In this document: in pieces, positions 1 through 9,009 of the stretch
Numbering within the stretch: the first letter of the stretch is position 1
Layout: every line of letters starts with the position of its first letter
Assembly: GCA_902779075.1 (NCBI GenBank)
Contig: CACZAK010000007.1
Location: 1-64,000, forward strand
Source: an uncultured bacterium
GTDB taxonomy: Bacteria > Verrucomicrobiota > Kiritimatiellia > RFP12 > UBA1067
Length of the DNA stretch: 64,000 bases
Direction: 5' to 3'
The notes under the pieces: model-generated
The model's database searches: none
Told to the model about the DNA's origin: nothing
Seen by the model: only the letters and a program-made list of their open reading frames with translations
Translations under genes and position numbers: made by a program

Positions 1-224
1 GGGGGTATTTGCGCCATGCGCGGACGCGCCACGGGGCGTCTGTGCGTGGTTATACGCGGCGTCGTTTCCGATGCCGTTCCTTGCCTCTTCAATGGCGTCA
101 TTTGCGATTTACCGTTCAACGTCGTTGGTCTCCCAACGAAGATGGGCGGTATGATAGCACATCACTCGATGATTTGTCCATCCCCCCGCGCGGCGTTTTC
201 TGCGGGGCGCACGCACGCGGCGTT
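1..224. other. no gene seen at window start
   Basis: GC-rich stretch in which I see no credible gene, RNA or repeat. The open frames on the plus strand have no recognisable sequence and run antisense to the neighbouring genes. Confidence 0.5.
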
Positions 225-457
225 TTAGCGCGGTTCCGCGCCCTTATCGGCCCTCTGGATCAGGACCATTTCGTTCGGCGCGAGCGTAATGGTCACGGAA
301 TCACCATCGATCTTGAACTTGTTAAACGCCTCGCGCTTCTTCGCCTCCCGCATGAGCCAGCGGATGCTGTCGAGCGGATCCGTGTCGCACGCGCGAGCGA
401 CATCAACAGAACACCCGTCGCTGCAAAGACAACTCCATCGGGGAGGAGATTCTTCAT
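225..457 (-). pseudogene. C-terminal gene remnant with frameshift
   Basis: An ATG overlaps the stop of the beta-helix gene (ATGA) and starts a short frame beginning MKNLLPDGVVFAATG. A plausible continuation (ARACDTDPLDSIRW, then KIDGDSVTITLAPNEM, ending GAEPR) lies in a different frame down to the TAA at 225-227. The total length is not a multiple of three. The tail reads like the end of a larger enzyme, but I do not recognise the family. The simplest view is a remnant whose body was deleted and which carries an indel near position 400. A short real gene translated from an internal start is the alternative. Confidence 0.35.
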
Positions 458-2154
458 TGAATTATCCCCTCTAGCTGTGGTTTGCAGAATGTCGGCTCGG
501 GAAACGCCTGGTCGACGAGCGGCGGCTTGCCGAGGCGTTTCGCGTCGACCGGCTTGAAGTCAGGCGCCTTGGACCCTTCCGGCGGCGTGATCGTGCACGC
601 GCCCGTCGCGTCGTCGACGCTCCAGAACTTCGCGGGAATGTACCAGTTGTCCTCGTAGCGGCTGGGATGCACCTCGTCCTTGAACTGTAAATCCGAGCCG
701 AAGATATTGTTCACGAACACGTATCCGCCTTGTCCGCTCGCGTATTTGTCGAGCGAATCGGGTTCGGTGGAGTGGGGCTTCATGACCGGCGTGCGACGGT
801 TGTCGTTCCAGTAGTTGCAGCCGCCCCGCATGCGATTGGCCACGAACGCCACTCCTTGGGAACACGATCTCAGCACCTTGTCGGAGAGCAGGTCGTTGCC
901 CTCGACGAGAATCGGTCCGTGATCAACCTCGAAGAACAGATCGAAGGCGTTGGCCCACAGTGTGTTGCCCGTTATGCGCGAGCCCTGTCCCATCCAGTCG
1001 AGCCAGATGCCGGCGCACGCCGAGGGGCCTCCGCAGTGATGGATGCGGCAACGGGCGATTGTCACGTCGATGGCCGCGTGCAGCTTGATGCCGCCCATTT
1101 CCGCGCCGCCGAAGGGCTTTTTCCAGAAGCAGCGGGATATCTCGCAGTCTTCGATCGTGGAGAACGCGCAGCCGAACGCGCCGCAGATGCCAGCCTGCCC
1201 GCAGTCGTCGATCCGGCAGCGGCGCACGGCATGGTGGCCCGTTTCGCTCCAGTCGCGTTTGTGGAGACGCAGCGCCCAGAGCGAGAAAAGCTGCTTTCTG
1301 TCGAGCCAGAACGCATCGAAGTCGTTGGCGCACTTCCCCAGCGTGAGACCCGCGCAGCTCGACCCGGAGATCGTGCAGTCTTCGATCGTCCACCTGCGGC
1401 TCCAATGCGTGCCCACCACGCCCACCTGTTCGCCGCGCGGATGGGCCCAGTCGGGTCCGGCGTTCGTGAATGTGATGCCTTTCAGCGTGATGTAGTCGCG
1501 CCGCGGTTCAAGCGGATAAAAGCATGCCGGGCGGACGACCAATTCCGGCACGGAGACTTCGGGGGCGCGCTTGAACGCCGCCACGATCGTTCCCCACGCG
1601 CCCCTGCCGGGAACGAGGGCCGCGCTGCCGGGAGCCAGTTTCGGTACGCCTTTCGCGCCGGCGAAGACCTCTTCGCCCAGCAGCTTCAACGGCTTGCCGT
1701 CCTGCAAAAGCCTTGTGCGGAAATGCTTTTTCCCCCTTGGCTCGAACCACCTGCCGGCGATGAAATCCGTGAACGGATTGAGCCCGCCGAACGTATCGTA
1801 CGCCACATGCGCCTCCCAGAGGCCGTCAGCTCGTTTCTTCCAGCCGCGCACGGGATCGGCTCCGGTCACGACGACCTTCTCGCCCTTCGCGGCCCGATAG
1901 ACAATCGGCGCGCCCTCGCGTCCCGCGTTCGCGGGCTTCACCCATTCGCGGTAAACGCCGCCGCGTATGGTCACGACGTCACCGGCGGCCGCGACGTCCG
2001 CCGCGCGCTGGATCGTGCGCCACGGCTTCGCGGCGGAACCCTCCGCCGCGTCGTCGCCATTCGTTGCCACGAAATACTCCCGCGCCGTTGCAAAGAACGG
2101 CGCAAGCACACATGCCGCGACCGACGCGGCCGATATTATTTTGCCTGTTTTCAT
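454..2154 (-). CDS. secreted right-handed beta-helix protein
   Basis: About 566 residues. The chosen ATG opens a clear signal peptide (MKTGKIISAASVAACVLAPF, cleavage after ATA). A GTG five codons upstream overlaps the previous stop and is less likely. After the signal comes the DUF1565-like opening of many parallel beta-helix proteins (YFVATNGDDAAEGS...PWRTIQRAAD...IRGGVYRE). From about residue 230 there are repeated rungs of the type TIEDCTISG, VRRCRIDDCG and TIARCRIHHC. Such proteins are usually polysaccharide lyases, glycosidases or surface carbohydrate-binding proteins of the envelope. I see no motif that fixes a substrate. It sits directly after the AAA/PD-(D/E)XK gene in the same orientation. 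Confidence 0.75.
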   Translation of the reverse strand: MKTGKIISAASVAACVLAPFFATAREYFVATNGDDAAEGSAAKPWRTIQRAADVAAAGDVVTIRGGVYREWVKPANAGREGAPIVYRAAKGEKVVVTGADPVRGWKKRADGLWEAHVAYDTFGGLNPFTDFIAGRWFEPRGKKHFRTRLLQDGKPLKLLGEEVFAGAKGVPKLAPGSAALVPGRGAWGTIVAAFKRAPEVSVPELVVRPACFYPLEPRRDYITLKGITFTNAGPDWAHPRGEQVGVVGTHWSRRWTIEDCTISGSSCAGLTLGKCANDFDAFWLDRKQLFSLWALRLHKRDWSETGHHAVRRCRIDDCGQAGICGAFGCAFSTIEDCEISRCFWKKPFGGAEMGGIKLHAAIDVTIARCRIHHCGGPSACAGIWLDWMGQGSRITGNTLWANAFDLFFEVDHGPILVEGNDLLSDKVLRSCSQGVAFVANRMRGGCNYWNDNRRTPVMKPHSTEPDSLDKYASGQGGYVFVNNIFGSDLQFKDEVHPSRYEDNWYIPAKFWSVDDATGACTITPPEGSKAPDFKPVDAKRLGKPPLVDQAFPEPTFCKPQLEGIIQ

Positions 2155-2165
2155 TGGTGTTCCAT

Positions 2166-3884
2166 TCACAAGGCAGGTGCCAGCGCGACGTGCTTGCCGT
2201 GGAAACCAATGCCGTACTTGAGGACGGTAATGCCGGCAGACTCCATATCGGCGGCGTAGCCTTTTTCGTCGATCTGCCTTCGCGCCTTCTTCGCGGCTGC
2301 GGCAAGCAGCGCGTCACGACGCTTCTGCGAGACACGGCGTGGAATCTTCTGCGATTTGAACTCGAGGACGACGCCCGGAAGCGGAACGCCGGGAAGCGGC
2401 TTCATCAGGATGTCGGGGCGACCGTCGCCCTCCTCGCGGTTGGAGTGGATCTCGAAGTAGTCCCGCCCGATGGCGAGAAGTCCGAGGATGAGACCATGGA
2501 AGAAATCCTCCTTCGCCGTGTCGAAGTAGCTTGCGGACGAGACGAGGAAACGCTCGACCGACTTGCGGAACGCCTCGCCGTCACCGGATGTGAGAGAGTC
2601 AAGCAAGTCGTAGAGGTCGTCGCCAGCCACAGGCGTACGCTTGATTGGTGCGAGGATGTCGTCGCGGAACACGCGCTTCAACTCGCGGTTCGGGAAAGCG
2701 AGCACCGCTTTGCTGTTCTCGTCAGGTCCCGAGAGGACCTTGAGGTAACCAGTGTGTACGAGCAGCGACCAGATGATCTCCGGATCGTTCTGGATTGTGC
2801 CGTAACGTCCGAGTTCCCTGGCGCACGGCACTTTCCGCTCCCCCTTCTCGAACATGTCCGCGAGCTCCTCGCGCCGCCTCGGGGTCATGCGCGAAATCGC
2901 GTCCGCCACGAGGTCGTTGCTGCTCGTGTCGAGCCAATACGGTTGCGGCGTGAAGCCGTCGTCGACATAGTTCAGGAGCGACCACGGATTGTAGATTTCG
3001 CATCCGCCGAAGCAGTATCCGTCGTACCACGCCTTCGCCTCGTCCATCTTCTCGGGATGACCGTAGGTCGCGAGGAGGTCGCGCACCTCGTCCTCGGTGA
3101 AGCCGAAGCAGTCGGAGAAATCTGAGTCAAAGACAGAGTACACCTTCGGATTGTTGAGCCCAGAGAGGACACCCTCCTTCGCAACGCGGAGAATACCGGT
3201 CATCACGCCGAGGCGGCAGTGTTTGCCGTCCTTGAGGGCGGAGGAGAGGAAATTCCTGAAGAACTGGAGCGCCTCCTCGCCGAAGCCGCGCGTCGCGGCC
3301 CAGTTGATGGGCGAGTCGTACTCGTCTATCAGGATGACCGGCTTCTCGCCGTAGTGCGCGTGGAGCGCAGCGGCGAGGATGCCGATCGCCCGCTGGAAGT
3401 TGCGTGGGGTTTTCTGCTCAAGACACAGCTGGCGATGGAACGCCCGCGCGGTCTCGATGCATTCCTTGTCGAAAAACACCGCCTGATGGCGATCATACTC
3501 GTCTCGGACGGCATCCACGATCATGTCACGCGTCTCCGCCCAGTCGGTGCCCTTCGCGTCCTTGAGCGTGATGTGCAGGACGGGATACTTCCCCTGCTCG
3601 GCACGGTGCTCGACATTTTTCCAAACCTTCGTGCCCTTGAAGAGGTCTGCGTTCGACTTCTCGGTTTTTTCAAAGAACGTATGCAGCATCTCCAGCGCAA
3701 ACGTCTTGCCGAACCGGCGCGGCCGCGTGAAGAGCGCAATCGTGGCGTCGCGGTCGAGCAACCCTGATATGAGCTGCGTCTTGTCGGCATGCCAGTCGTG
3801 TTGGACCACATGCGACCAGTCGCTGTTGCCGATTGGAAGCGGGACACGCTTCTCCCTGGCGGAATGTCTCGTCCTGTTGTTCAT
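2166..3884 (-). CDS. AAA-ATPase-like / PD-(D/E)XK nuclease-like protein
   Basis: About 572 residues. N-terminal AAA-ATPase_like domain (PF09820 type) with Walker A RPRRFGKT near residue 53 and Walker B VILIDEYDSP near residue 185. The C-terminal third carries a PD-(D/E)XK signature: DYFEIHSNREEGDGRPDI followed by GVVLEFKSQK. Members are abundant in gut Bacteroidetes and PVC bacteria and are suspected mobile-element or nucleic-acid-processing proteins; the function is not established. A paralogue lies at 48048-49670. The ATG at 3884 is used because the -10 box at 3893-3898 leaves almost no leader. Confidence 0.85.
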   Translation of the reverse strand: MNNRTRHSAREKRVPLPIGNSDWSHVVQHDWHADKTQLISGLLDRDATIALFTRPRRFGKTFALEMLHTFFEKTEKSNADLFKGTKVWKNVEHRAEQGKYPVLHITLKDAKGTDWAETRDMIVDAVRDEYDRHQAVFFDKECIETARAFHRQLCLEQKTPRNFQRAIGILAAALHAHYGEKPVILIDEYDSPINWAATRGFGEEALQFFRNFLSSALKDGKHCRLGVMTGILRVAKEGVLSGLNNPKVYSVFDSDFSDCFGFTEDEVRDLLATYGHPEKMDEAKAWYDGYCFGGCEIYNPWSLLNYVDDGFTPQPYWLDTSSNDLVADAISRMTPRRREELADMFEKGERKVPCARELGRYGTIQNDPEIIWSLLVHTGYLKVLSGPDENSKAVLAFPNRELKRVFRDDILAPIKRTPVAGDDLYDLLDSLTSGDGEAFRKSVERFLVSSASYFDTAKEDFFHGLILGLLAIGRDYFEIHSNREEGDGRPDILMKPLPGVPLPGVVLEFKSQKIPRRVSQKRRDALLAAAAKKARRQIDEKGYAADMESAGITVLKYGIGFHGKHVALAPAL

Positions 3885-3892
3885 TGGCGCAT

Positions 3893-3898
3893 ATTGTA
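3893..3898 (-). promoter_or_regulatory. -10 box, near-leaderless
   Basis: TACAAT preceded by a T tract and GG, eight bases before the ATG of the AAA/PD-(D/E)XK gene. The same T-tract-GG-TATAAT layout occurs at 20953, 49677 and 50639. No good -35 box is visible. Confidence 0.5.
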
Positions 3899-3960
3899 CC
3901 AAACAACCGTTCGCCGCGCAACCGCCCGAATGGCCGCGCTGGGGAAGCCTCGCTTTTGTT

Positions 3961-4752
3961 CTACTTCAGCGGGGCGCAGTTGACGTGTGCGCCGATGAGG
4001 CGGCGGCGGTACTCGGCGGCGCGGGCGGAGAACTCCGCGAAGTCGCGCTTGGCCGGATCGGGATACGTCCAGAGGACCTCCGCGAGCGCGAAACCGCGCG
4101 GCCAGAGTTTCCATTCGAGGTCAAAGCGGTTCAATGTGTGCGACGTCCAGTTGCAGCACTGTCCGCCGACGACATGCGGACGCGCCGATTCCTCGACGCC
4201 GGCGAGTGGATCAAACTGATAGACGCGCGCAAACGGAAGCATCCCGCCGTATTTCTGCAGTTCGGGATAACCGGGTATCTCCAACGACCAGAGCTGGTCG
4301 TCGGTCAAGTGCCAGTGGAACACGTTGAGCTTGAACCACGACATCTGCTCGAGGATGCGCAAGATCGTGTCCTTGCCCATGAAATGCCGTGAATCGTCCA
4401 CCATGACCCCGCGCCACCGGAACTGGGGCCAGTCCCTGATTTCAACGCACGGAAAGACCTTGCACTTCGCCTTCGCGTCCCCGCGCCCCGTATGGAAGAG
4501 CGTCATGTTCGCGTAGTACGCGCCCGCGTCGTCGGAATAGCGGATCGTCATGCCGTCCGGCCGGATGGAAAGCTCGTACCCTTCCGGCGGGATGCCTTCT
4601 ACCTTCTCCATCTTCGGAGGTTTCTTCGCCCAGTACTCGCCGCCCGTCACGCGCATCTCTCGCGGCGCAGGAATAATCGTGGCCGTCTTGGGCACATCCG
4701 CCGTCGCCGCAATCGCGACGACGGCAAACAAACAAGCAATCATTCTCTTCAT
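3961..4752 (-). pseudogene. GH20 beta-hexosaminidase with internal in-frame deletion
   Basis: About 263 residues, roughly half the family length. The start is supported by a GGAGGGGAG ribosome site and a signal peptide (MKRMIACLFAVVAIAATA). The non-catalytic GH20b domain follows, then the barrel start (RWRGVMVDDSRHFM, KLNVFHWHLTDDQLWSLEI). After YPELQKYGG the sequence jumps to MLPFARVYQFDPLAG and the normal end of the barrel (VVGGQCCNWTS, WKLWPRGFALAEVLW). The section that carries the family's catalytic HxGGDE motif is absent, about 180-200 residues by comparison with family length, yet the frame is kept. The product cannot be an active hexosaminidase. Deletion between short repeats or an assembly error are both possible. 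Confidence 0.7.
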
Positions 4753-4812
4753 GACAATTTCTCCCCTCCAAACGGCCGCGTGGAAAGGTGCTCGTAACGA
4801 CAAAAATGGGGT

Positions 4813-5721
4813 TCAGCGATACTCAATATTCGCTTTTTCGCGCAATTCCGCCACGAACGCCTCTGTTGCACGTCCGCGCGCCTCGTGGCGCAGACGGTCG
4901 CGTATCATGTCGGCAACGTCCACAAGCGTCTGCTGCCCGCCGGGCTTTTCGTCCGTCTTGAGTATGATATGGTACCCGAACTGCGTCTCGATCACGTCGG
5001 AAATCTCGCCGCAAGCCATCGCAAAGGCGGCCTGGTCGAAGGCCGGCACCATCATGCCGCGGCCGAACCAGCCTAGCGAGCCACCGTTCTGCGCGCTCGG
5101 GCAGTCGCTGTGCTCGCGAGCGGCCACAGTGAACGCCTGGCCTGTCTCGCCCGGGTCGCCGTGTCCTGCGGCAACCACGCGCGCGCGGATCGACTTGATT
5201 TTCTCGAGCGCCTGCGCCTTGTCCGCCGCGTCGAGCCCCTCCGTCTTCACGAGGATATGCTGTGCGAGAACCTGGGGGGAAGCGACGAACGCGCTTCGGT
5301 TGGCCTCGTAGTAGGCCGCCACTTCAGCTTCCGTCGGCTCCGGAACGCCGCTGCACGCCTGCCGTACGAGTGCATCCACCCGACACCCCTTCGCAAGCTC
5401 CTTCCGAAAGCTGTCCTCGCTCATCTTCTGCTGCGCGAGGGCCTTCATGTAGTTCTCGCGCCCGCCCAGCTGCCGGATCACGTTTTCCACCTGTGCGTCA
5501 ATAGCCTTTTCGTCCACGGGCATGTCGAGCTGTTCCGCGCGAGCGAGCAGCAACTTCGCACCGATGGCCTGCTCCTGCGCGCGCTCCATGAGCTTCTCAA
5601 GGTTTTTCTTGATGTCGTCGTGGCTCATGCCATGCGACTCGTAGAACTTCACGAGACGGTCGAATTCGAACTGCACCGCCTCGCGGGGAATTGGTTCGCC
5701 GTTTACATACGCCTGTTTCAT
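4813..5721 (-). CDS. parvulin-type peptidyl-prolyl isomerase
   Basis: 302 residues. A helical SurA-like N-terminal region (residues 1-130) is followed by a PpiC rotamase domain from about 145 to 255, with the usual features [33 protein letters not shown] and [12 protein letters not shown]. There is no signal peptide or membrane anchor, so it is predicted cytoplasmic, or exported without a classical signal. It likely assists folding by proline isomerisation. It begins 26 bases after the pilT stop and may be cotranscribed with it. Confidence 0.85.
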   Translation of the reverse strand: MKQAYVNGEPIPREAVQFEFDRLVKFYESHGMSHDDIKKNLEKLMERAQEQAIGAKLLLARAEQLDMPVDEKAIDAQVENVIRQLGGRENYMKALAQQKMSEDSFRKELAKGCRVDALVRQACSGVPEPTEAEVAAYYEANRSAFVASPQVLAQHILVKTEGLDAADKAQALEKIKSIRARVVAAGHGDPGETGQAFTVAAREHSDCPSAQNGGSLGWFGRGMMVPAFDQAAFAMACGEISDVIETQFGYHIILKTDEKPGGQQTLVDVADMIRDRLRHEARGRATEAFVAELREKANIEYR

Positions 5722-5747
5722 CTGTATTCCTCTTTCCTGTTAAAGAA

Positions 5748-6857
5748 CTATTCCTCGACGTCGCCGTATAGCCGGCGTTGGAGGGTTTCGGGGTTGCGCG
5801 TGAGCAGGAACGCGTCGCGTTCGGTGACGGCACCTGCGAAAAGCAGCTCGGCGAGAGACTCCTCGAGCGAGCGCATGCCCTCGTTGCTGCCCGTCTCGAT
5901 CGCGGAGGAAATCTGCGCCGTGCGTCCGGTGGCGATCAGGTTAGAAACGCCGCTCGTGTTGACCATCACCTCCACCGCCGCGTGGCGGCGGACGCCGTCC
6001 GCGGAAACAAGCAGATGCTGTGCCACGATGCCCCGCAGCACCATTGCGAGTTGGCGACGCACGGAGTTCTGCTCGTCGGCGGGGAACACCGAGACGATGC
6101 GCTCTACGGCGCCGGCACAGTCGCCCGCGTGGAGTGTGGTGAACACGAGATGTCCCGTCTCTGCGGCGCGGAGCGCGGTGCGCACAGTCTCCGTATCGCG
6201 TATTTCGCCCACCAGGATAACGTCGGGGTCCTGACGCATCGCCTCCACGAGCGCGTCGTTGAAACTGCGCGCGTCGCGTCCGATCTGGCGCTGGTTGACG
6301 AGCGAGAGCTTGGACGTATGCACGAACTCTATGGGATCCTCGATCGTGACGATGAAGCCCTCACGGGTGGTGTTGACGCCGTCGATGAGCGTAGCGAGGG
6401 TGGTGGACTTGCCGCTGCCGGTCGGTCCAGTCACGATTACGAGGCCGTCGCGCTCCTGGCAGAATTCGGCGATCCTAGGCGGGAGACCTAGCTCGGGCAG
6501 CGAGCGGAACGTGGAATCGAGACGGCGGAGCGCCACGGACGTCCGGCCCTGCTGGCGGAAGAGGTTGAAACGGTAGCGTTGACCGTCCGGCGCCGTCATG
6601 GCACCGTCGATGGCCCCGTTGTCCACAAGCGTCTTACGCACGCGCTCGGTGCCGTCCGGACACCCCAGCGGCAGTGTGTAGAGTCCCAGCTCCATCGCAA
6701 TCTCGTCCACCGTGCGCGCGTCGAACGTCTCAAGCTCGGGACGCGGCGCGAGCTGACCCTGCACGCGAAAGCGTGGCGGCTCGTCCACCGACAGGTGGAT
6801 GTCGCTCGCTTTTAGCTCCATGCAGTACTCGAACAGGCTCTCCAAGACGGGTATCAC
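5748..6857 (-). CDS. pilT: PilT-family type IV pilus retraction ATPase
   Basis: 369 residues, the usual PilT/PilU length. The N-terminal domain includes ELKASDIHLSVDEPPRFRVQG. Walker A is GPTGSGKS near residue 142. The Asp box is TIEDPIEFVH, Walker B is DPDVILVGEIRD, and the His box is TGHLVFTTLHA. It powers pilus disassembly at the inner membrane. Its start overlaps the stop of the upstream coiled-coil membrane protein by ATGA, so the two are translationally coupled. No other pilus genes are in the window, so PilT versus PilU cannot be decided. Confidence 0.92.
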   Translation of the reverse strand: MIPVLESLFEYCMELKASDIHLSVDEPPRFRVQGQLAPRPELETFDARTVDEIAMELGLYTLPLGCPDGTERVRKTLVDNGAIDGAMTAPDGQRYRFNLFRQQGRTSVALRRLDSTFRSLPELGLPPRIAEFCQERDGLVIVTGPTGSGKSTTLATLIDGVNTTREGFIVTIEDPIEFVHTSKLSLVNQRQIGRDARSFNDALVEAMRQDPDVILVGEIRDTETVRTALRAAETGHLVFTTLHAGDCAGAVERIVSVFPADEQNSVRRQLAMVLRGIVAQHLLVSADGVRRHAAVEVMVNTSGVSNLIATGRTAQISSAIETGSNEGMRSLEESLAELLFAGAVTERDAFLLTRNPETLQRRLYGDVEE

Positions 6858-7924
6858 CGCGCGCCTCCTTTTCTGCGGATGACGAGGCCACCCTCCCTCA
6901 GGCGAGCCTGGAGCGTACTCAAGCCGGTCGGCCTGGACGATGACTGCTGCAACCCCTTGATGACCTCTCTCCGACTCACTACGCCACCGAACGGAAGTAC
7001 CTGTACAAGCGTCTCGATACCGCCAACGTCGCGGAAGAACACCTCATACGACATCGCAGACTTCCCGGAGCAGTTCTGACGCACGAATGCAATCAAGTCC
7101 CTGAAATCGTCACGCGCCGGATCGAACGTCTCGCTGCCAACGGGAACGGGCAGTTTCAGCTCCCATTTCCGCGAACCTGCCGGACTGTAGTAGCAGCGCG
7201 ACCCCTTCGTAAGAAGGAACTGTCCCTTAGCCACCTGCTGGTTGAATGTTTCGATCGGCATGTCCGTCACCTTGCCGTCGTCGTCCAGACGGGAAACGTG
7301 GATGTCCTTACCCGGCATCGCCTGCACCTCGTAGACGGCCAACCCCGTGCGTCCGCCGGGAGCGACGCACGAAAACCAAGTCTCGGAAAGAACCTTCGCA
7401 GGAAGATCCGTGGCGGGCGCAGACGAGATCAAGTCAAGCGTCGTGCCGTGGAACCGGTCCAACGCAGCCTGACGGCGCTTGATGTTGGCGTCCATACGCC
7501 TCTTCTCTTCAGCCCGCAGCTCCGCAGCCTTCTTCCGTTCCTCCTCCAGGCGCAGGCGTTCCGCCGCCGCGGCCCGCATTGACTCCCGCTCCTTCTCCCG
7601 TCGCGCCGCATCCTCCGCCCGGGCCTTGTCGCGCGCGGCCTGTTCCTCCCGCGCCTGCTCGGCGCGCAGTCGCTCCTCTTCCATGTTCTGCCTGTGCCGC
7701 ATGTGCATGTACCAGCAGACGCCGCCGATGAGCACGACCACGCCGACAATGCGCATGACGTCTGTCACCAGCGCGGCGCGGGCGGCCTGCTGCCGATTCC
7801 GCACCACGGCGGCCGAGCGCGCGGCGATGACCGCCGCAGGGTCTGAGCCCGCGTCGACAGACTGTGCTTGCTGCGTCTGCGGGGGCTGACGAAGCCGACG
7901 GTTCTGGGAGGGATCGTAGTTCAT
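6854..7924 (-). CDS. single-pass membrane protein with long coiled coil
   Basis: 356 residues of unknown family. Residues 1-45 are polar and Gln/Arg rich. One membrane segment (VMRIVGVVVLIGGVCWYM) lies near residues 53-70. A highly charged Glu/Arg/Ala coiled coil runs to about residue 150. The remaining 200 residues look globular, probably beta-rich (ETWFSCVAPGGRTGLAVYEV, GSRCYYSPAGSRKWEL). The topology suggests a cytoplasmic N-terminus and a periplasmic stalk and head. It overlaps the ferredoxin gene upstream and pilT downstream by ATGA, which suggests a role linked to one of them, for example anchoring a pilus or envelope complex. Confidence 0.7.
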   Translation of the reverse strand: MNYDPSQNRRLRQPPQTQQAQSVDAGSDPAAVIAARSAAVVRNRQQAARAALVTDVMRIVGVVVLIGGVCWYMHMRHRQNMEEERLRAEQAREEQAARDKARAEDAARREKERESMRAAAAERLRLEEERKKAAELRAEEKRRMDANIKRRQAALDRFHGTTLDLISSAPATDLPAKVLSETWFSCVAPGGRTGLAVYEVQAMPGKDIHVSRLDDDGKVTDMPIETFNQQVAKGQFLLTKGSRCYYSPAGSRKWELKLPVPVGSETFDPARDDFRDLIAFVRQNCSGKSAMSYEVFFRDVGGIETLVQVLPFGGVVSRREVIKGLQQSSSRPTGLSTLQARLREGGLVIRRKGGAR

Positions 7925-9009
7925 TTTGCCATCAGTGTCTTGATGCGGGCACGGATTGCCTTGACCATATTCGCGGGATCGTCAAGGTCCTTGACGGAGT
8001 CCTCCAGCGGGCAAAGGCCGTCGTGCGCGCGGTTGAGAATCTGCGGAACCACCTGCTCTGCGGTGGCGGGGATGCCCTTTTCGCCAAGGAAAGCCTTCGC
8101 CGTCTCGCTCATGAGGAGCCCATGCACGCGCGCGGCGCCTCCGTAAATGGCGATTGCCGCCGCCGCGCGGCCCACCACCTTGTCCACCACCCATGCGCCC
8201 TTCATCACGTCGGGACGGTTGTCGTGCAGGCCCAGAAGCGGCTTGACGCCCGGGCCGTTTGGCTCTACGGCCACGATCACGCCGTCCTTCACGAGCACGG
8301 CCCCAGCGCGGCCCGCGCGGATGAGGTTGGAAGCCTCCGCAAGCACGTCCGCGTCGGACATCGGCCGCACCTCGCGGTGCTGCACGAGCCCCTCCACGGT
8401 CATGGCCGGCATGGGGCGCGCGGGGCAGAGGTGCTCGCAGGCGCCGCAGCCGATGCAGAGCGTCTTGTCAACAACAGGAATTTTCGGGGAATTGGGGGTC
8501 TTTTCGTCCATCGGCACGCGCACAATGGCCCGCACCGGACAATGCGCCTCGCACGCCGAGCAGTTCACGCCCTCCTGCGCGGCGATGCAGCGGTCCTGGT
8601 GCCAGGTGGCCTGCCCCACGTGGATCGTCCGCTTCTCGGTTGGCGTAATGCGGCGGATTGCGCCGGCCGGACACACCTCGCCGCACTTCACGCACTCCGG
8701 CCGGCAGTAGCCGTGCTCAAATCCCATTTCCGGCTGGAAAGCGCGACGCGGATCCTTCGAGGGACGCAGCACGTTGTTCGGGCACACTTGCACGCAGAGC
8801 TGGCAACCCACGCAGCGCGTGGAGAAGTTGCGGTGGCCAGTGGCACCGGGCGGCACGATGCACGTCTCTCGCTCAGCGACTCCGGGCGGCGTGACGTCGG
8901 CGATGCCGCCGTCCGTCAGCTTGTCGTCCGCAACTTCATTGAGCGCGGCGCCGAATACCGCGCCCGAGCCAGCTACGGCGAGAAATCCACGACGGGTTAC
9001 CGTTTCCAT
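7921..9009 (-). CDS. NapG-like 4Fe-4S ferredoxin fused to DUF1893
   Basis: About 362 residues. A twin-arginine-like leader (TRRGFLAVAGSGAVF) starts the protein. Four cysteine clusters then bind Fe-S centres: CVGCQLCVQVCP, CVKCGEVCP, CSACEAHCP and CIGCGACEHLCP. From about residue 225 a complete DUF1893 (TM1506-like, deaminase-like fold) domain follows, recognisable from VKDGVIVAVEPNGPGVKPLL, VVDKVVGRAAAAIAI and LCPLEDSVKDLDDP. I chose this start because it gives the Tat signal and overlaps the NapH-like stop by 13 bases. It probably passes electrons with the adjacent NapH-like membrane protein. The role of DUF1893 is unknown. Confidence 0.82.
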   Translation of the reverse strand: METVTRRGFLAVAGSGAVFGAALNEVADDKLTDGGIADVTPPGVAERETCIVPPGATGHRNFSTRCVGCQLCVQVCPNNVLRPSKDPRRAFQPEMGFEHGYCRPECVKCGEVCPAGAIRRITPTEKRTIHVGQATWHQDRCIAAQEGVNCSACEAHCPVRAIVRVPMDEKTPNSPKIPVVDKTLCIGCGACEHLCPARPMPAMTVEGLVQHREVRPMSDADVLAEASNLIRAGRAGAVLVKDGVIVAVEPNGPGVKPLLGLHDNRPDVMKGAWVVDKVVGRAAAAIAIYGGAARVHGLLMSETAKAFLGEKGIPATAEQVVPQILNRAHDGLCPLEDSVKDLDDPANMVKAIRARIKTLMAK

